Notes: generated from the letters alone by a model not told the origin. 64,000 bases of DNA from a virus (IMGVR_UViG_3300025141_000072:1-64000), one strand, 5' to 3'. Positions 38,653-47,816 are shown, numbered from the stretch's first letter. Numbers and translations: made by a program.

Positions 38653-38907
38653 GTGGTGACGGATAAGCAGATCGAGGTGCTACGGGCGTTCATGGACGCG
38701 CGCAGAGCGGACCGGCCGCCCCCGACGTTCCGGGAGCTGTGTGAGCGTTTCGGTTGGAGCTCGACGGGCACGGCGCGTGATCACGTGCAGGCGCTCGGCC
38801 GGCAGGCGCTGCTCGAGGACGTGGTCGGTGTGCGGTCGCGGCGCTGGCGGTTGACGCGCCGCGGGGTCCGGATCGCGCAGGACGCGATCGACGCCGAGGT
38901 CGGCTGA
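38653..38907 (+). CDS. LexA-type winged-helix DNA-binding protein
   Basis: 84 residues. TDKQIEVLRAFMDARRADRPPPTFRELCERFGWSSTGTARDHVQAL is the LexA-like winged HTH in short form, with no protease domain. GTG start 4 nt after a GGATACCCTA motif. It lies just before the terminase and probably regulates the structural genes. The preceding region may be its own operator. Confidence 0.75.
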   Translation: MVTDKQIEVLRAFMDARRADRPPPTFRELCERFGWSSTGTARDHVQALGRQALLEDVVGVRSRRWRLTRRGVRIAQDAIDAEVG

Positions 38908-38980
38908 GGCGCAAGCCGGCACTGCCGTCGCTTCTACCACGCGCCGAGGCACCTCACCACCACTGTGATAGTCTGCGACC

Positions 38981-41743
38981 GTGAGCGTGCGTGCGCCGCG
39001 GGTGGACCAGAAGGTCGTCGACGCGATGTGTCGCCGTTCGCTGGCCTTCTTCGCGAGCGAGAAGCTCATCGGCGATCCAGAACCGCCCTTTTCTGGACGC
39101 TTCCTCGTCGCCGAACATCATGAGGCGTGGTCGGACCTCATCTGCAACTACGATCGCGTCTGCATCGAGGCGGCCCGAGGTCACGGAAAGTGCATGACCG
39201 GCGACGCGCTGATCCTACGGTCGGACGGCGCGCTGATCCGGCACGACGAGTGGCAAGGCGGCGAGGTCTATGCCTACGTGGGCAAGCAGCAGTTCGAGGC
39301 CGTCGAAGCGTCAGCCGCGGAAAGCCAGGGATTACAACCCTGCTTGACCGTGCGTACGCGATCCGGCCGGCAGGTCACCGTGACCACCAACCACCCACTG
39401 CTCGTCGAGGGGCGCGGGTGGGTCGAGGCGGCGGACCTCGTCGTCGGAGACTGTGTAGCGGTGCCTGCTGGTCTGTCCGTCAGCGGCAGCGAGCCGCTGC
39501 GGTGCCCCTGGACGTTGGGGCTGCTCATCGGCGACGGCTCCCTGCAGTCGACGAGCTCGCCGACAGTGACGACCGCCGACCAGGCCGTCGTCTTCGCGCT
39601 TACTGATGAGGTCGAAGCGCAGGGGTGGCACCTGAAGAAGCGAGAACCGCTCGGCTTCGCGCTCATCGCGCCCGGGACGCCGCGCGACTCACGGCCGAAA
39701 GCGTGGATTCGCGAGCTGGGCCTCTTGGGTCGGACGTCGCACACAAAGCGCGTTCCGTCAGCAGTGTTCCAGGCCCCACCCGCAGACGTCGCGGCGTTCT
39801 TAGCTGGTTACTTCGACGCGGACGGCTCGGTGAACAAGCACGGCGGGGGCGCGCTCGAGTACTACTCGGTGAGCGAGGGTCTGCTCCGCGACGTCCAGCA
39901 CCTGCTGCTGCGCTTCGGTGTCCGGAGCACGCTGGCGGTCAAGCGCGGACGTTACCGTGGCGCTGCGCACCTGAGCTGGCGGCTGACCATCCGCGGCGGG
40001 TACATCCTCCGCTTCGCTGGCGCGATTCGTCCGCGTGGACAGAAGGCCGAAGCGCTTGAAGCGCTTGCGCGCGACCTCGAACCCAAGGTGCGGAGCATCA
40101 ACTGGAACCAGTGTGCGTACGAGCCGATCGTCGACATCGAGGACGCCGGTGAGCAGGAGGTCTACGCGATCCACGTGCAGGGCCCGGAGAACTACATCGC
40201 CAACGACGTGGTGAACCACAACAGCCACTTCTTTACCCTAGCGCTTCCCCTATGGGATGCCTTCCGCGTCAAGTCGGCCGGCCTCGACCCACCGGACTGC
40301 GTCATCTTCAGTGCGTCGCAGCGGCAGGCGCAGCGGCTGCTCAAGAAGATCCAGATCCAGCTCGAAACGAACCCGAAGCTCGCGCACCTCCTCCCCGGCG
40401 AGCACGAGCGGCAGCAGTGGTCGACGCAAGGCCTCCGGCTCGCCAACGGCTACACGATCAACGCGAGCGGCTACGGCACGAAGGTCCGCGGTGGTCACCC
40501 GCGCCTGATCGTGGTCGACGACGGGTTCAACGACAACACGGCCTATTCCGAGCTGGTTCGCGCCAAGGAGATCGACTACTTCTTCCAGGCCATCCGGCCG
40601 ATGCTGATTCCCGGCGGCAAGATCGCCGTAGTCGGCACGCCGCTGCATCGCCAGGACCTCTACGCGCTGCTGTCGAAGAACCCGCAGTACGAGTTTCGGC
40701 GGTACCCTGCCATTCGGGAGTCGGGTCCGCACGAGGGCGGGCCGCTGTGGCCGGAGCTGTACTCGATGGATGACCTCCGCGGCATCGAAGAGGAGATCAA
40801 GTCGATCCGCTTCACCCGCGAGTACCTGTGCCAGCCCGTCGCGGATGGCAGCTCCCTGTTCCCCCGACGGCTCTTCGAGGGCGACGGCGTCGAGCAGCCG
40901 GACATCAAGCTCGGGATGCCGCTCGAGTTCTGGCAGCGGCTGGGTGTTCAGTTCACGGCCATCGGCGTTGACTTCGGCCTGAGCAGCTCGGTGTCGGCCG
41001 ACTACACCGTCGTGTGGACTATGGGCCTGGACTCGGCCGGCAACCGCTGGATCATGGACATCTACCGGGAGAAGGGCCTCGAATACACCGAGCAGAAGAA
41101 GCTCATCGTGCACGCCGCGAAGCGGTACCAGGCCGACCTGGTCTACGTGGAGAGCAATCAAGCCCAGCGCATCTACGGTGACGAGCTCCGGAACGAGACC
41201 GACCTGCCGATCCAGAACCACAACACCGGCGAGAACAAGCACTCGCAGGTGAAGGGGCTCCCGGCGCTCCGCGTGCTGCTTGAGAACAAGAAGTACCGGC
41301 TGCCGCTGGGCGATGAGCGCAGCCGGAAGCTCGTCGGCGCCTGGATCGAGGAGATGCAGGGCGTCACGGTGCAGATGGGCAAGGTGGTCAGCCTGGCCGA
41401 GCACGACGACCTGCCGATGGCCAACTGGATCTGCGAGCGCGCGTTCGCCGATACGCCCTTCGACTTCAGCTTCGGCGAGGAAGAAGGGGACCGCGAGGCG
41501 TTCGACGAGCTGATGCGCGACATCGCGGGCACCGGCGACCCGGCCGACCCCGACTACATCGAGGACGACGCGTTCGTCCTCGGCACGCAGCCGGCTGGAC
41601 GCGGCCGGCCGCCGACGATCAACGCCCGTGCGGTCGACGGCAACCCCGAGGACGTGTTGCAGAACACGCAGCCCCCGGCTAAGAACACGGGCTACCCGTT
41701 CGGCGCGCCCACGGCCGCGCAGATCCTGGGAGGCGGCTTCTGA
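38981..41743 (+). CDS. terL: Large terminase subunit, intein-containing
   Basis: 920 residues before splicing, 576 after. Exteins: Walker A is EAARGHGK at residues 63-70 continuing as S415 after the intein. Walker B LIVVDD lies near 509-514. The C-terminal RNase H-like nuclease has GVDFGLSSSVSADYTVVW near 662-679, YVESNQ and a later SLAEHDDLPMANW. The protein packages DNA by ATP hydrolysis and cuts concatemers. A GTG start is used. It begins the virion module. Confidence 0.95.
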   Translation: MSVRAPRVDQKVVDAMCRRSLAFFASEKLIGDPEPPFSGRFLVAEHHEAWSDLICNYDRVCIEAARGHGKCMTGDALILRSDGALIRHDEWQGGEVYAYVGKQQFEAVEASAAESQGLQPCLTVRTRSGRQVTVTTNHPLLVEGRGWVEAADLVVGDCVAVPAGLSVSGSEPLRCPWTLGLLIGDGSLQSTSSPTVTTADQAVVFALTDEVEAQGWHLKKREPLGFALIAPGTPRDSRPKAWIRELGLLGRTSHTKRVPSAVFQAPPADVAAFLAGYFDADGSVNKHGGGALEYYSVSEGLLRDVQHLLLRFGVRSTLAVKRGRYRGAAHLSWRLTIRGGYILRFAGAIRPRGQKAEALEALARDLEPKVRSINWNQCAYEPIVDIEDAGEQEVYAIHVQGPENYIANDVVNHNSHFFTLALPLWDAFRVKSAGLDPPDCVIFSASQRQAQRLLKKIQIQLETNPKLAHLLPGEHERQQWSTQGLRLANGYTINASGYGTKVRGGHPRLIVVDDGFNDNTAYSELVRAKEIDYFFQAIRPMLIPGGKIAVVGTPLHRQDLYALLSKNPQYEFRRYPAIRESGPHEGGPLWPELYSMDDLRGIEEEIKSIRFTREYLCQPVADGSSLFPRRLFEGDGVEQPDIKLGMPLEFWQRLGVQFTAIGVDFGLSSSVSADYTVVWTMGLDSAGNRWIMDIYREKGLEYTEQKKLIVHAAKRYQADLVYVESNQAQRIYGDELRNETDLPIQNHNTGENKHSQVKGLPALRVLLENKKYRLPLGDERSRKLVGAWIEEMQGVTVQMGKVVSLAEHDDLPMANWICERAFADTPFDFSFGEEEGDREAFDELMRDIAGTGDPADPDYIEDDAFVLGTQPAGRGRPPTINARAVDGNPEDVLQNTQPPAKNTGYPFGAPTAAQILGGGF
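39191..40222 (+). other. Intein with LAGLIDADG endonuclease in terL
   Basis: 344 residues from Cys71 (CMTGDALI, block A) to Asn414 (block G VVNHN, followed by Ser). Block B is VTVTTNHPLLV. Two LAGLIDADG motifs, LGLLIGDGSL and LAGYFDADGSV, mark a homing endonuclease. Insertion splits the Walker A between GHGK and S, so the terminase is inactive until splicing. All splice-junction residues look intact. Confidence 0.95.
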
Positions 41744-41844
41744 TGCACATCTGTCCTGAAGAGGTCCTCGCGTTCGTAGCGGCGCTGCCGTTCGCGCGCG
41801 TCGCGTGGGCTCGGTGGAGAGCGAGGCGCGCATGCCAAAGCTGA
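41743..41844 (+). CDS. 33-residue small protein after terL
   Basis: ATG 41743 overlaps the terL stop (TGATG). Sequence MHICPEEVLAFVAALPFARVAWARW followed here by RARRACQS is of a type (MHICxEEV..AALPF) often found just downstream of phage terminases. It overlaps the next gene by 13 nt. Function unknown. Confidence 0.65.
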   Translation: MHICPEEVLAFVAALPFARVAWARWRARRACQS

Positions 41845-43409
41845 TGCTGCGGAGGTCCCTGGCTTCGATGCGCGGTGCCACAGGCCTGTCGTTGTCGCCG
41901 TTCAACCACGGTGAGCGCACGCCGGGCCAGGTCCCGCGACGCGACGCGGCCTGGACGCTCGCGCCCGAGGCTATGGAGCTGGCGACTGCGCAGGCGGTGC
42001 CCGAGGCGCAGCTGCTCCTGCGGCACACGGCGCCGGTGTTCCGGGCGAACGACGTCGCCAAGGGCCTGGGCCTCGATCGCGTGCTGGAGAAGCGGCTCGG
42101 CGGTATGGTGAAGGACGCGATGCACAGCGCGGTCAACGAGGCCGTGTTCCGTCAGGACCTGATGGGTCGACTCCGAAGCCAGCAGGGCCTCGAGCCCGAG
42201 CGTCGGCGCGCGGTCTTCCAGCGCGCCCTCATGTTCTGGCGAACGCAGGACGGCGGCATGGCGCGCAAACAGTCACAGCGCATGCTCTGCAAGGCCAAGA
42301 AGACCGAGGTTCCGGTGTCACCGGCCGTCGAGTCGGCGTCGGCCAAGCTGGGCATCCCGGAGCACAAGGTCCCCGCGCGCGGCCGCGCCGACCCGGTGCA
42401 GCAGGTGATGGGCGACAGCAAGCGCGCGCTGCCACCGGGCGCCGTGCGCGTCCATTACAGCAAGACCCGTGGCGGCTACGTGCGCGCCGAGAAGTTGCCC
42501 GACGGCTCGTGGAAGATCTTGGGCAAGGTGCACGACAAGGACGGCGGCAGCGCTAAGAAGAAGGACTCGCACCCCGAGCTGCACCCGAAGGACGAGCACC
42601 CCAGCTCGCCGCCACCTGGCAAGGAACCTGTCCACACGCGGGACGGCAAGCCGTACCGGCGACACCCGAACCCCCCGATGACCATCGGTAAGGCCGTCGT
42701 GTACTCTCGCAGAGGAACGCAAGGAACGGCTTCGGCCGAGGAGAAGAAGAACATGGAACGCGAAGAGCTGTTCAAGGCGATCAAGAACTTCCAGGTGCCG
42801 GCGGCCGATGCACCGGCGTCGGACGACGTCAGCAAGGGCGAGAGCATGGAGGGCATGCCGTCGCCTGGCGGCGCCGGCGGCACGATGCAGAAGCTCGACA
42901 GCAGCGGTCATGAGAAGGACCCCGAGCAGCAGCTGAAGCCCGGCAAGCCCGAAGGTCACGAGCTCGGCAACGGCAAGGGCTCCGGCGACGGTGGCGGCCT
43001 GGGCGGCGCGACCAAGGACGGTGGCGGCATGACCAAGGGTGTCGAGCCGCGCGCCGATCCGCGGGCGAACTTCCCCGTCGCGATGCCGACGGTGCGCGGC
43101 GCGCAGTGGACGCAAGGCCCGGACGCCCGTGTGGCGTATAGCTCCGTCGCCGACGAGAAGATCGCCAAGGCGATGGAGGACGGGACGCTGAGCCCTGAGT
43201 TCGGGATGCCGGCGCACTCGCCGCTGTACGGCCTGAACAAGTGCGGCAACTGCGCGACCGGCTTCAGCAAGGCGCTGACGGTGTGCCCCGGCTGCGGGAC
43301 TGACCGCCTCGCCGGGACGAACGTCTCCGGCCCGCGCGTCCAGCTCGCCAAGTCGGTGACGCAGCGGCTGACGCCGCCACCCCCCGGCGACCTGCACTTC
43401 GAGGACTAA
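41832..43409 (+). CDS. Hypothetical virion-module protein with C-terminal zinc ribbon
   Basis: 525 residues from ATG 41832. A helical N-terminal third, a Lys/Gly-rich beta segment (VRVHYSKTRGGYVRAEKLPDGSW), a long low-complexity Gly/Lys middle, and a C-terminal CGNCATGFSKALTVCPGCG zinc ribbon. An internal ATG at 42752 preceded by GAGGAGAAGAAG could give a shorter C-terminal product. Lies between terminase and portal. No family recognised. Confidence 0.68.
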   Translation: MPKLMLRRSLASMRGATGLSLSPFNHGERTPGQVPRRDAAWTLAPEAMELATAQAVPEAQLLLRHTAPVFRANDVAKGLGLDRVLEKRLGGMVKDAMHSAVNEAVFRQDLMGRLRSQQGLEPERRRAVFQRALMFWRTQDGGMARKQSQRMLCKAKKTEVPVSPAVESASAKLGIPEHKVPARGRADPVQQVMGDSKRALPPGAVRVHYSKTRGGYVRAEKLPDGSWKILGKVHDKDGGSAKKKDSHPELHPKDEHPSSPPPGKEPVHTRDGKPYRRHPNPPMTIGKAVVYSRRGTQGTASAEEKKNMEREELFKAIKNFQVPAADAPASDDVSKGESMEGMPSPGGAGGTMQKLDSSGHEKDPEQQLKPGKPEGHELGNGKGSGDGGGLGGATKDGGGMTKGVEPRADPRANFPVAMPTVRGAQWTQGPDARVAYSSVADEKIAKAMEDGTLSPEFGMPAHSPLYGLNKCGNCATGFSKALTVCPGCGTDRLAGTNVSGPRVQLAKSVTQRLTPPPPGDLHFED

Positions 43410-43421
43410 AGGACCAATCCA

Positions 43422-45209
43422 GTGGCGGACGACAAAGACAGCGGGTCGTTCCGGCGATCTCTGCTCAGCTTCGCGGCCAAGTCGGCCGCCGCTGGATTGG
43501 ACCGCCTCGAGGACACGCTCTTCAAGGGCGAGGAGGCCGACATTGGCGGCGCGGCCGAGGCTGGCGGGTCCGGTCCTCCGGGCGCCGCGGCCAACGCATC
43601 GGCCACGCAGGGTGCGACCGTCGTCAAGGGACCGCAGGTGCTCGGCGGCCTGCCCCCGGAGATGGGGCAGGCTCCACCGTCGACAGGGCTCCGCGACGCG
43701 ATGATCTCGAAGGCGCAGGCGAACGGCGCGCTTCCCGGCGAACCGCTCACTGAAGCGCAGGCCATCTACTGGGACCCCTTCGCCCTCGTCGAGCAGCTCG
43801 GTTACAAAGAGAAGCCGACCGCCGTCACCTACGGCACGCTGCAGGCGATGGTCTGGCGGCTGCCGATCCTGCGCGCGATCATCAAGACGCGCGTGGACCA
43901 GATCGCCGCGTTCTGCTTGCCGCAGCAGCCTCCGCAAGACCCAGGGTTCCGGGTTCGACTGCGCGAGACCAGCCGCACGCCGCAGGTGTACGAGCTTCAA
44001 GAGATGCGCCGCATCGAGGAGTGGCTCCTCACGACGGGCGTCGTGCTCGAGGACCGCCGCGAGCGGCACGGGATGGAGTACCTCGTCCGCCAGATCACCA
44101 ACGACACGCTGATGTACGACCAGCTCAACCTGGAGGTCGTCGGCGATCGTAAGGGCCGGCCGTGCCAGTGGTACGCCGTCGACCCCGCGACCGTGCGCTT
44201 CGTCGACTCGGCCAAGCTGGCTCCGGAGCACTCGATGGACGCGCCGTACTGCGTCCAGATCTACGACAACGTCGTCACCGGCGAGTTCACTCGGCGCGAG
44301 ATGGTGTTCGGCGTCCGGAACCCACGAAGCGACATCCGCTCGCACGGCTACGGCACCAGCGAGACCGAGATGATGGTCAACACCATCACCTACTTGCTGT
44401 GGGGCATGGAGTACAACGGGCGACAGTTCTCGCAGGGCTCGATCGCCAAGGGCCTACTCAACATCAAAGGGCCGATGCCCGAGCGCCAGCTCCGCGCGTT
44501 TCGCCGGCAGTGGTACCAGATGGTTGCGGGCGTCGAGAACGCCTGGCGCACGCCGATCATCAACGCGGAGGACATGGAGTGGGTCGACCTCAACAAGTCG
44601 AACCGCGACATGGAGTTCGGCGCCTGGCTCGACTTCCTGATCAAGATCGCCTGCGCCATCTACGCGATGGACCCGATCGAGGTGAACTTCAAGTACGGCG
44701 GCTCAGGCCAGAAGGCGATGTTCGAGGCCGCCAACAAGGTCAAGATCGTCGAGTCGAAGGCCAAGGGCCTGCAGCCGCTGCTGAAGTTCGTCGGCAAGGT
44801 GTTCAACGAGAACGTCCTATGGCCGAACACCGAAGACTTCTCGCTCGAGTTCACCGGCTTGTCGCCGATGACGCCGAAGGAGCTCGCCGATCTCGAAACG
44901 CAGAAGGTCCGGACGTACGTGATGGTCGACGAGATCCGGGCGATGCACGACATGGCGCCGCTCGCTGACGGGCTCGGCCAGATCATCGACTCGCCGAACT
45001 GGATGGAGGCGCGCCGCGAGCTGCTCCTACAAGAGCAGATGGCCGCGGAGCAGGGTGGCGGCGAGAAGAAGCCGGAGTCGTCATCCTCGAGCGCAACGGA
45101 CTCGAACACGGCGACGCCGGGTACAGCTCCGGGCGGCACGCAGCAGCCGCCACCGGCGGTGACCAAGTCGCTGGCGGACGACTCGACCGTCTGGGACATC
45201 AGGCTCTAG
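43422..45209 (+). CDS. Portal protein
   Basis: 595 residues from GTG 43422. Position after terL, length, and blocks such as VTYGTLQAMVWRLPILRAIIKTR, YDQLNLEVVGDRKGRPCQWYAVD, NTITYLLWGMEYNGRQFSQGS and SNRDMEFGAWLDFLIKIACAIYAMDPIEV identify a dodecameric phage portal, through which DNA enters and leaves the head. The N- and C-terminal ~100 residues are low-complexity. A Ser/Pro-rich tail follows the clip region. Confidence 0.9.
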   Translation: MADDKDSGSFRRSLLSFAAKSAAAGLDRLEDTLFKGEEADIGGAAEAGGSGPPGAAANASATQGATVVKGPQVLGGLPPEMGQAPPSTGLRDAMISKAQANGALPGEPLTEAQAIYWDPFALVEQLGYKEKPTAVTYGTLQAMVWRLPILRAIIKTRVDQIAAFCLPQQPPQDPGFRVRLRETSRTPQVYELQEMRRIEEWLLTTGVVLEDRRERHGMEYLVRQITNDTLMYDQLNLEVVGDRKGRPCQWYAVDPATVRFVDSAKLAPEHSMDAPYCVQIYDNVVTGEFTRREMVFGVRNPRSDIRSHGYGTSETEMMVNTITYLLWGMEYNGRQFSQGSIAKGLLNIKGPMPERQLRAFRRQWYQMVAGVENAWRTPIINAEDMEWVDLNKSNRDMEFGAWLDFLIKIACAIYAMDPIEVNFKYGGSGQKAMFEAANKVKIVESKAKGLQPLLKFVGKVFNENVLWPNTEDFSLEFTGLSPMTPKELADLETQKVRTYVMVDEIRAMHDMAPLADGLGQIIDSPNWMEARRELLLQEQMAAEQGGGEKKPESSSSSATDSNTATPGTAPGGTQQPPPAVTKSLADDSTVWDIRL

Positions 45210-45218
45210 GAGGCAACG

Positions 45219-45611
45219 ATGCGCGTCGAACACCAGATCCACGTTCAGATTCACGACGACAGCGACGCGAAGGACGCGTTGTGGGCGCCCGATAAGACGC
45301 TGGCCAAAGAGGTCATCACGAACATGCAGCGGATGACCTCCGGCACGTTCCAGATCGCCGCGGCCGCGACGGAGGTGCTCGCGCTCGGCGACATCACCGC
45401 GGTGCGCGCGATCTACATCGAGGTCGACGACGACTTCAACGTGGTGTGGAACGGCGGTGACGAGATCTTCAATTACCTACTGGCCGACGCGACCAGCGGC
45501 CGCAAGGCGCGTTGCTTCAACGAGATGACCGTGACGGCCTGCTCGATCACCAACCCGGGCGCGGCGGCCATCAACGGCCGCTACGTGGTGTTCGGAGATC
45601 CGACGGCCTGA
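45219..45611 (+). CDS. Hypothetical structural protein
   Basis: 130 residues from ATG 45219 after AGGAGGCAACG. HQIHVQIHDD, then AIYIEVDDDFNVVWNGGDEIFNYLLA suggests a beta-rich virion component, like those around head or tail connectors. No family recognised. TGATG overlap with the next gene. Confidence 0.65.
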   Translation: MRVEHQIHVQIHDDSDAKDALWAPDKTLAKEVITNMQRMTSGTFQIAAAATEVLALGDITAVRAIYIEVDDDFNVVWNGGDEIFNYLLADATSGRKARCFNEMTVTACSITNPGAAAINGRYVVFGDPTA

Positions 45612-45946
45612 TGGGGCGGATCATCAACGATCGAATCTCGCCGCGGCACGTTGAGGCGTGCGTGGACCAGTGCACCGCCGTCGCTTTTCGGCGGCGCGGG
45701 CACGACTTCGTCGTGCAGGTCCCGGGTTCCGAGAACACGCCAGCGATGCACACCGTGAAGCCGTCGTGGGACTACACCATCGACGGCCAGTCGCGGATCA
45801 TGTGCCTGACCATGGACGTGGAGCAGTACATCAACGCGCGACGGCGCACGTTGGAGAAGCACAACGGCACGTTGACCAAGTTCGCGCGGATCTCGCTGCA
45901 GTACGGCGACGATCTCAACACGTGGCCCTTTGGGCGCACGAGGTAG
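45611..45946 (+). CDS. Hypothetical protein
   Basis: 111 residues from ATG 45611 (TGATG overlap). VAFRRRGHDFVVQVPGSENTPAMHTVKPSWDYTIDG gives an alpha/beta pattern. In the structural cluster, so perhaps a connector or completion protein. Function unknown. Confidence 0.62.
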   Translation: MGRIINDRISPRHVEACVDQCTAVAFRRRGHDFVVQVPGSENTPAMHTVKPSWDYTIDGQSRIMCLTMDVEQYINARRRTLEKHNGTLTKFARISLQYGDDLNTWPFGRTR

Positions 45947-45949
45947 CCG

Positions 45950-47389
45950 ATGCACTTTCGTCTTGAAGCTGCGCAAGGTGAGTTGCGGTCGAAGGGTCGG
46001 CAGCTGGTCAAGGCGATCGCCGATCGGCTCGTCGAAGAGGACACCGAGCTCGCGAAGGCGCTCCGCGGGCTGGTCGTGCCGATCAAGGCATACGTGACGA
46101 TTCCGATCCCCGCGCACCTCGCCCTGGACTGGCCGGCAGATGGCCGCGTCGGTGAGGACTCGACGCCCCCGCACTTCACGGTGCTGTACATCGGCGAGAT
46201 CGAACCCCTGCGCCGCAACGCCGTACTGACCGCCGTGCAAGCGGCCATCGAAGACGTCCCGGGGTTCTCGGCGCAGCTGTCTCGCGGCGTCTCGTGGTTC
46301 ACGTCGCACGAGGGCAAGGAGATCGCGCATAAGGGCCTGGTGGCTGGTGCGGCCGAGCTGCGCTGGTTGCACGAGCGCGTGCGTGGTGCGGCAGCTGGTG
46401 CTGGCTGCGCGATCAAGCACGCGGGCCGCGAGTTCAAGCCGCACTCGACTCTTGGGTACCTCGACGCCCGCGACTACCCGCAGAGCTGGCCCATCCCCGA
46501 AGGTTCGTTCGTCGTCGACTCGATCGACGTCGGCTTCTCGGACGGAGACTGCCGGCGCTTCATGCTCGCGGACCCACTGTCCAAGAACGACAGCGACGCG
46601 TCGTACAACATCGCGGCCGGCTCCCAGATGGGCGCGCGGGCGGTGGGGCCTGGTGGCTCCGGACCGAACATTGCGTCGTTCTCGCCAGTCCAGCTCAAGC
46701 CGCAGACCTCGGAGCGCATGCGCGAGCGCGTGACCGGTCAGGTCCGCACCGACGAGGAGCTCGCCTTCGCGCGGCACGCCATGGACGTGCGCAAGGAGGG
46801 CATGAAGCTGATCTGGAACACGCCGGACGCCACGAAGGTGTTCGAGCTGCCGCAGCCGACGCACCGGAGCGACACGGCGCAGAACGCGCTCGACGAGGCG
46901 CCGGCGCAAAAGCTCCGGCTCGAGGACAACGCGGACCGGCTACGCGCGGGCTCTGCCGAGTCGGCGCCGAACCACATGGGCCAGAAGCCAGTCGGTCCGG
47001 CGCTGATGCTGCCGGCGAGCTACACGAAGTGCGAGCTGCCCGCCGACGCGACGCCGTCTGCGGCGCCGACACTCGGCATGAGCGCTGCGGCCCCGAAGCC
47101 GCGGAGCGTCTCGTTGAGCGGACCGCTCGGTGTCGGCGGCACGCACACGGTGAAGAAGCGCGGCATAGGCGAAGTTACACTCGGTCGGACCGAGGTGGGA
47201 TACACTGTCGCCATGGACGGCTTCGACCTGGTGGAGTTCGCTTCCTTGTCCGCGGCCTGCGATCACGTGTGGGTGCGGACCAAGGGCTACGAAGACGCCG
47301 CGTCCTACAAAGCCGCGCTCGGCGTGAACAAGGTGCCCAGCGGAGCTGGATGGAAGTTCTGGGGCCTCAAGCGCAAGAGGGCCGCCTGA
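45950..47389 (+). CDS. 2H phosphoesterase-domain protein
   Basis: 479 residues. Two catalytic-type His-x-Thr motifs, HFT at 75-77 and HST at 165-167, 90 residues apart, within FTVLYIGEI and HSTLGYL contexts, define a LigT/2H fold. Such enzymes cleave 2'-5' or 3'-5' phosphodiester bonds in RNA or cyclic nucleotides; T4 Acb1, which destroys CBASS signals, belongs here. The remaining ~300 residues are largely low-complexity. It lies among virion genes, so it may be packaged. Substrate unknown. Confidence 0.8.
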   Translation: MHFRLEAAQGELRSKGRQLVKAIADRLVEEDTELAKALRGLVVPIKAYVTIPIPAHLALDWPADGRVGEDSTPPHFTVLYIGEIEPLRRNAVLTAVQAAIEDVPGFSAQLSRGVSWFTSHEGKEIAHKGLVAGAAELRWLHERVRGAAAGAGCAIKHAGREFKPHSTLGYLDARDYPQSWPIPEGSFVVDSIDVGFSDGDCRRFMLADPLSKNDSDASYNIAAGSQMGARAVGPGGSGPNIASFSPVQLKPQTSERMRERVTGQVRTDEELAFARHAMDVRKEGMKLIWNTPDATKVFELPQPTHRSDTAQNALDEAPAQKLRLEDNADRLRAGSAESAPNHMGQKPVGPALMLPASYTKCELPADATPSAAPTLGMSAAAPKPRSVSLSGPLGVGGTHTVKKRGIGEVTLGRTEVGYTVAMDGFDLVEFASLSAACDHVWVRTKGYEDAASYKAALGVNKVPSGAGWKFWGLKRKRAA

Positions 47390-47655
47390 TGCCCGTGCAT
47401 GTCCCGACGAAGCTCGTGCTCGACGCCGACAGTCCCGGGGCGATTCGGTGTCCCGGGTGCCGGAACAAGGCGCTGCAGAAGTCGTCGGACGGTGCCCTGA
47501 CGCTCCGGCCCAAAGGTCCGGTCCGCTTCGAGGACGACCGCTGCTTCATGAAGTGCTTCTACTGCGACCGCTCGATCGAGTTGCCGCTAGCGCTCGCCAA
47601 GAGCGAAGACGCTGCGCCGGCGCGCGTCGTGCTCCGCATGCCCGCGCGGCGCTAA
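47389..47655 (+). CDS. Small zinc-ribbon protein
   Basis: 88 residues from ATG 47389 (TGATG overlap). IRCPGCRNKALQKSS and MKCFYCDRSIELPLA form a four-cysteine ribbon. Zinc ribbons of this type can act in transcription or, as in Mu Com, in translational control of mom; a link to the Mom-like gene here is only speculative. Confidence 0.65.
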   Translation: MPVHVPTKLVLDADSPGAIRCPGCRNKALQKSSDGALTLRPKGPVRFEDDRCFMKCFYCDRSIELPLALAKSEDAAPARVVLRMPARR

Positions 47656-47682
47656 AGCGCCCCTGGGGCGCATTGCGCCCAG
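47648..47682 (+). other. Tandem hairpins around a stop codon
   Basis: GGCGC-TAAA-GCGCC at 47648-47661 places the TAA stop in the loop. A second stem CTGGGGCGC-ATT-GCGCCCAG, with one bulge, follows at about 47663-47682. They could end or process the upstream message. Confidence 0.5.
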
Positions 47683-47683
47683 C

Positions 47684-47712
47684 TTGACCGGACTCCACTA
47701 CTACCGTAAGAC
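47684..47712 (+). promoter_or_regulatory. Sigma-70-like promoter
   Basis: TTGACC at 47684-47689 and TAAGAC at 47707-47712 are separated by exactly 17 nt. A start near 47719 would give an RNA of about 100 nt before the terminator ending at 47816. Hexamers match the consensus only partly. Confidence 0.45.
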
Positions 47713-47762
47713 CAAAGACCAAGGCTCGGTCGGGAAACGTCGTTCGCGCGGCAGATTCCGGG

Positions 47763-47816
47763 AAGGGGCGCATGTGAGGACCTGGCACGGATCCCCACCT
47801 GCGCCCCTTTTCTATT
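47763..47816 (+). terminator. Rho-independent terminator upstream of the head protease
   Basis: AAGGGGCGCA at 47763-47772 pairs with TGCGCCCCTT at 47800-47809, with further pairing inside, then TTTTCTATTT. It lies between the promoter-like element and the protease gene, so it may attenuate the gene or end a short RNA. Confidence 0.75.
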
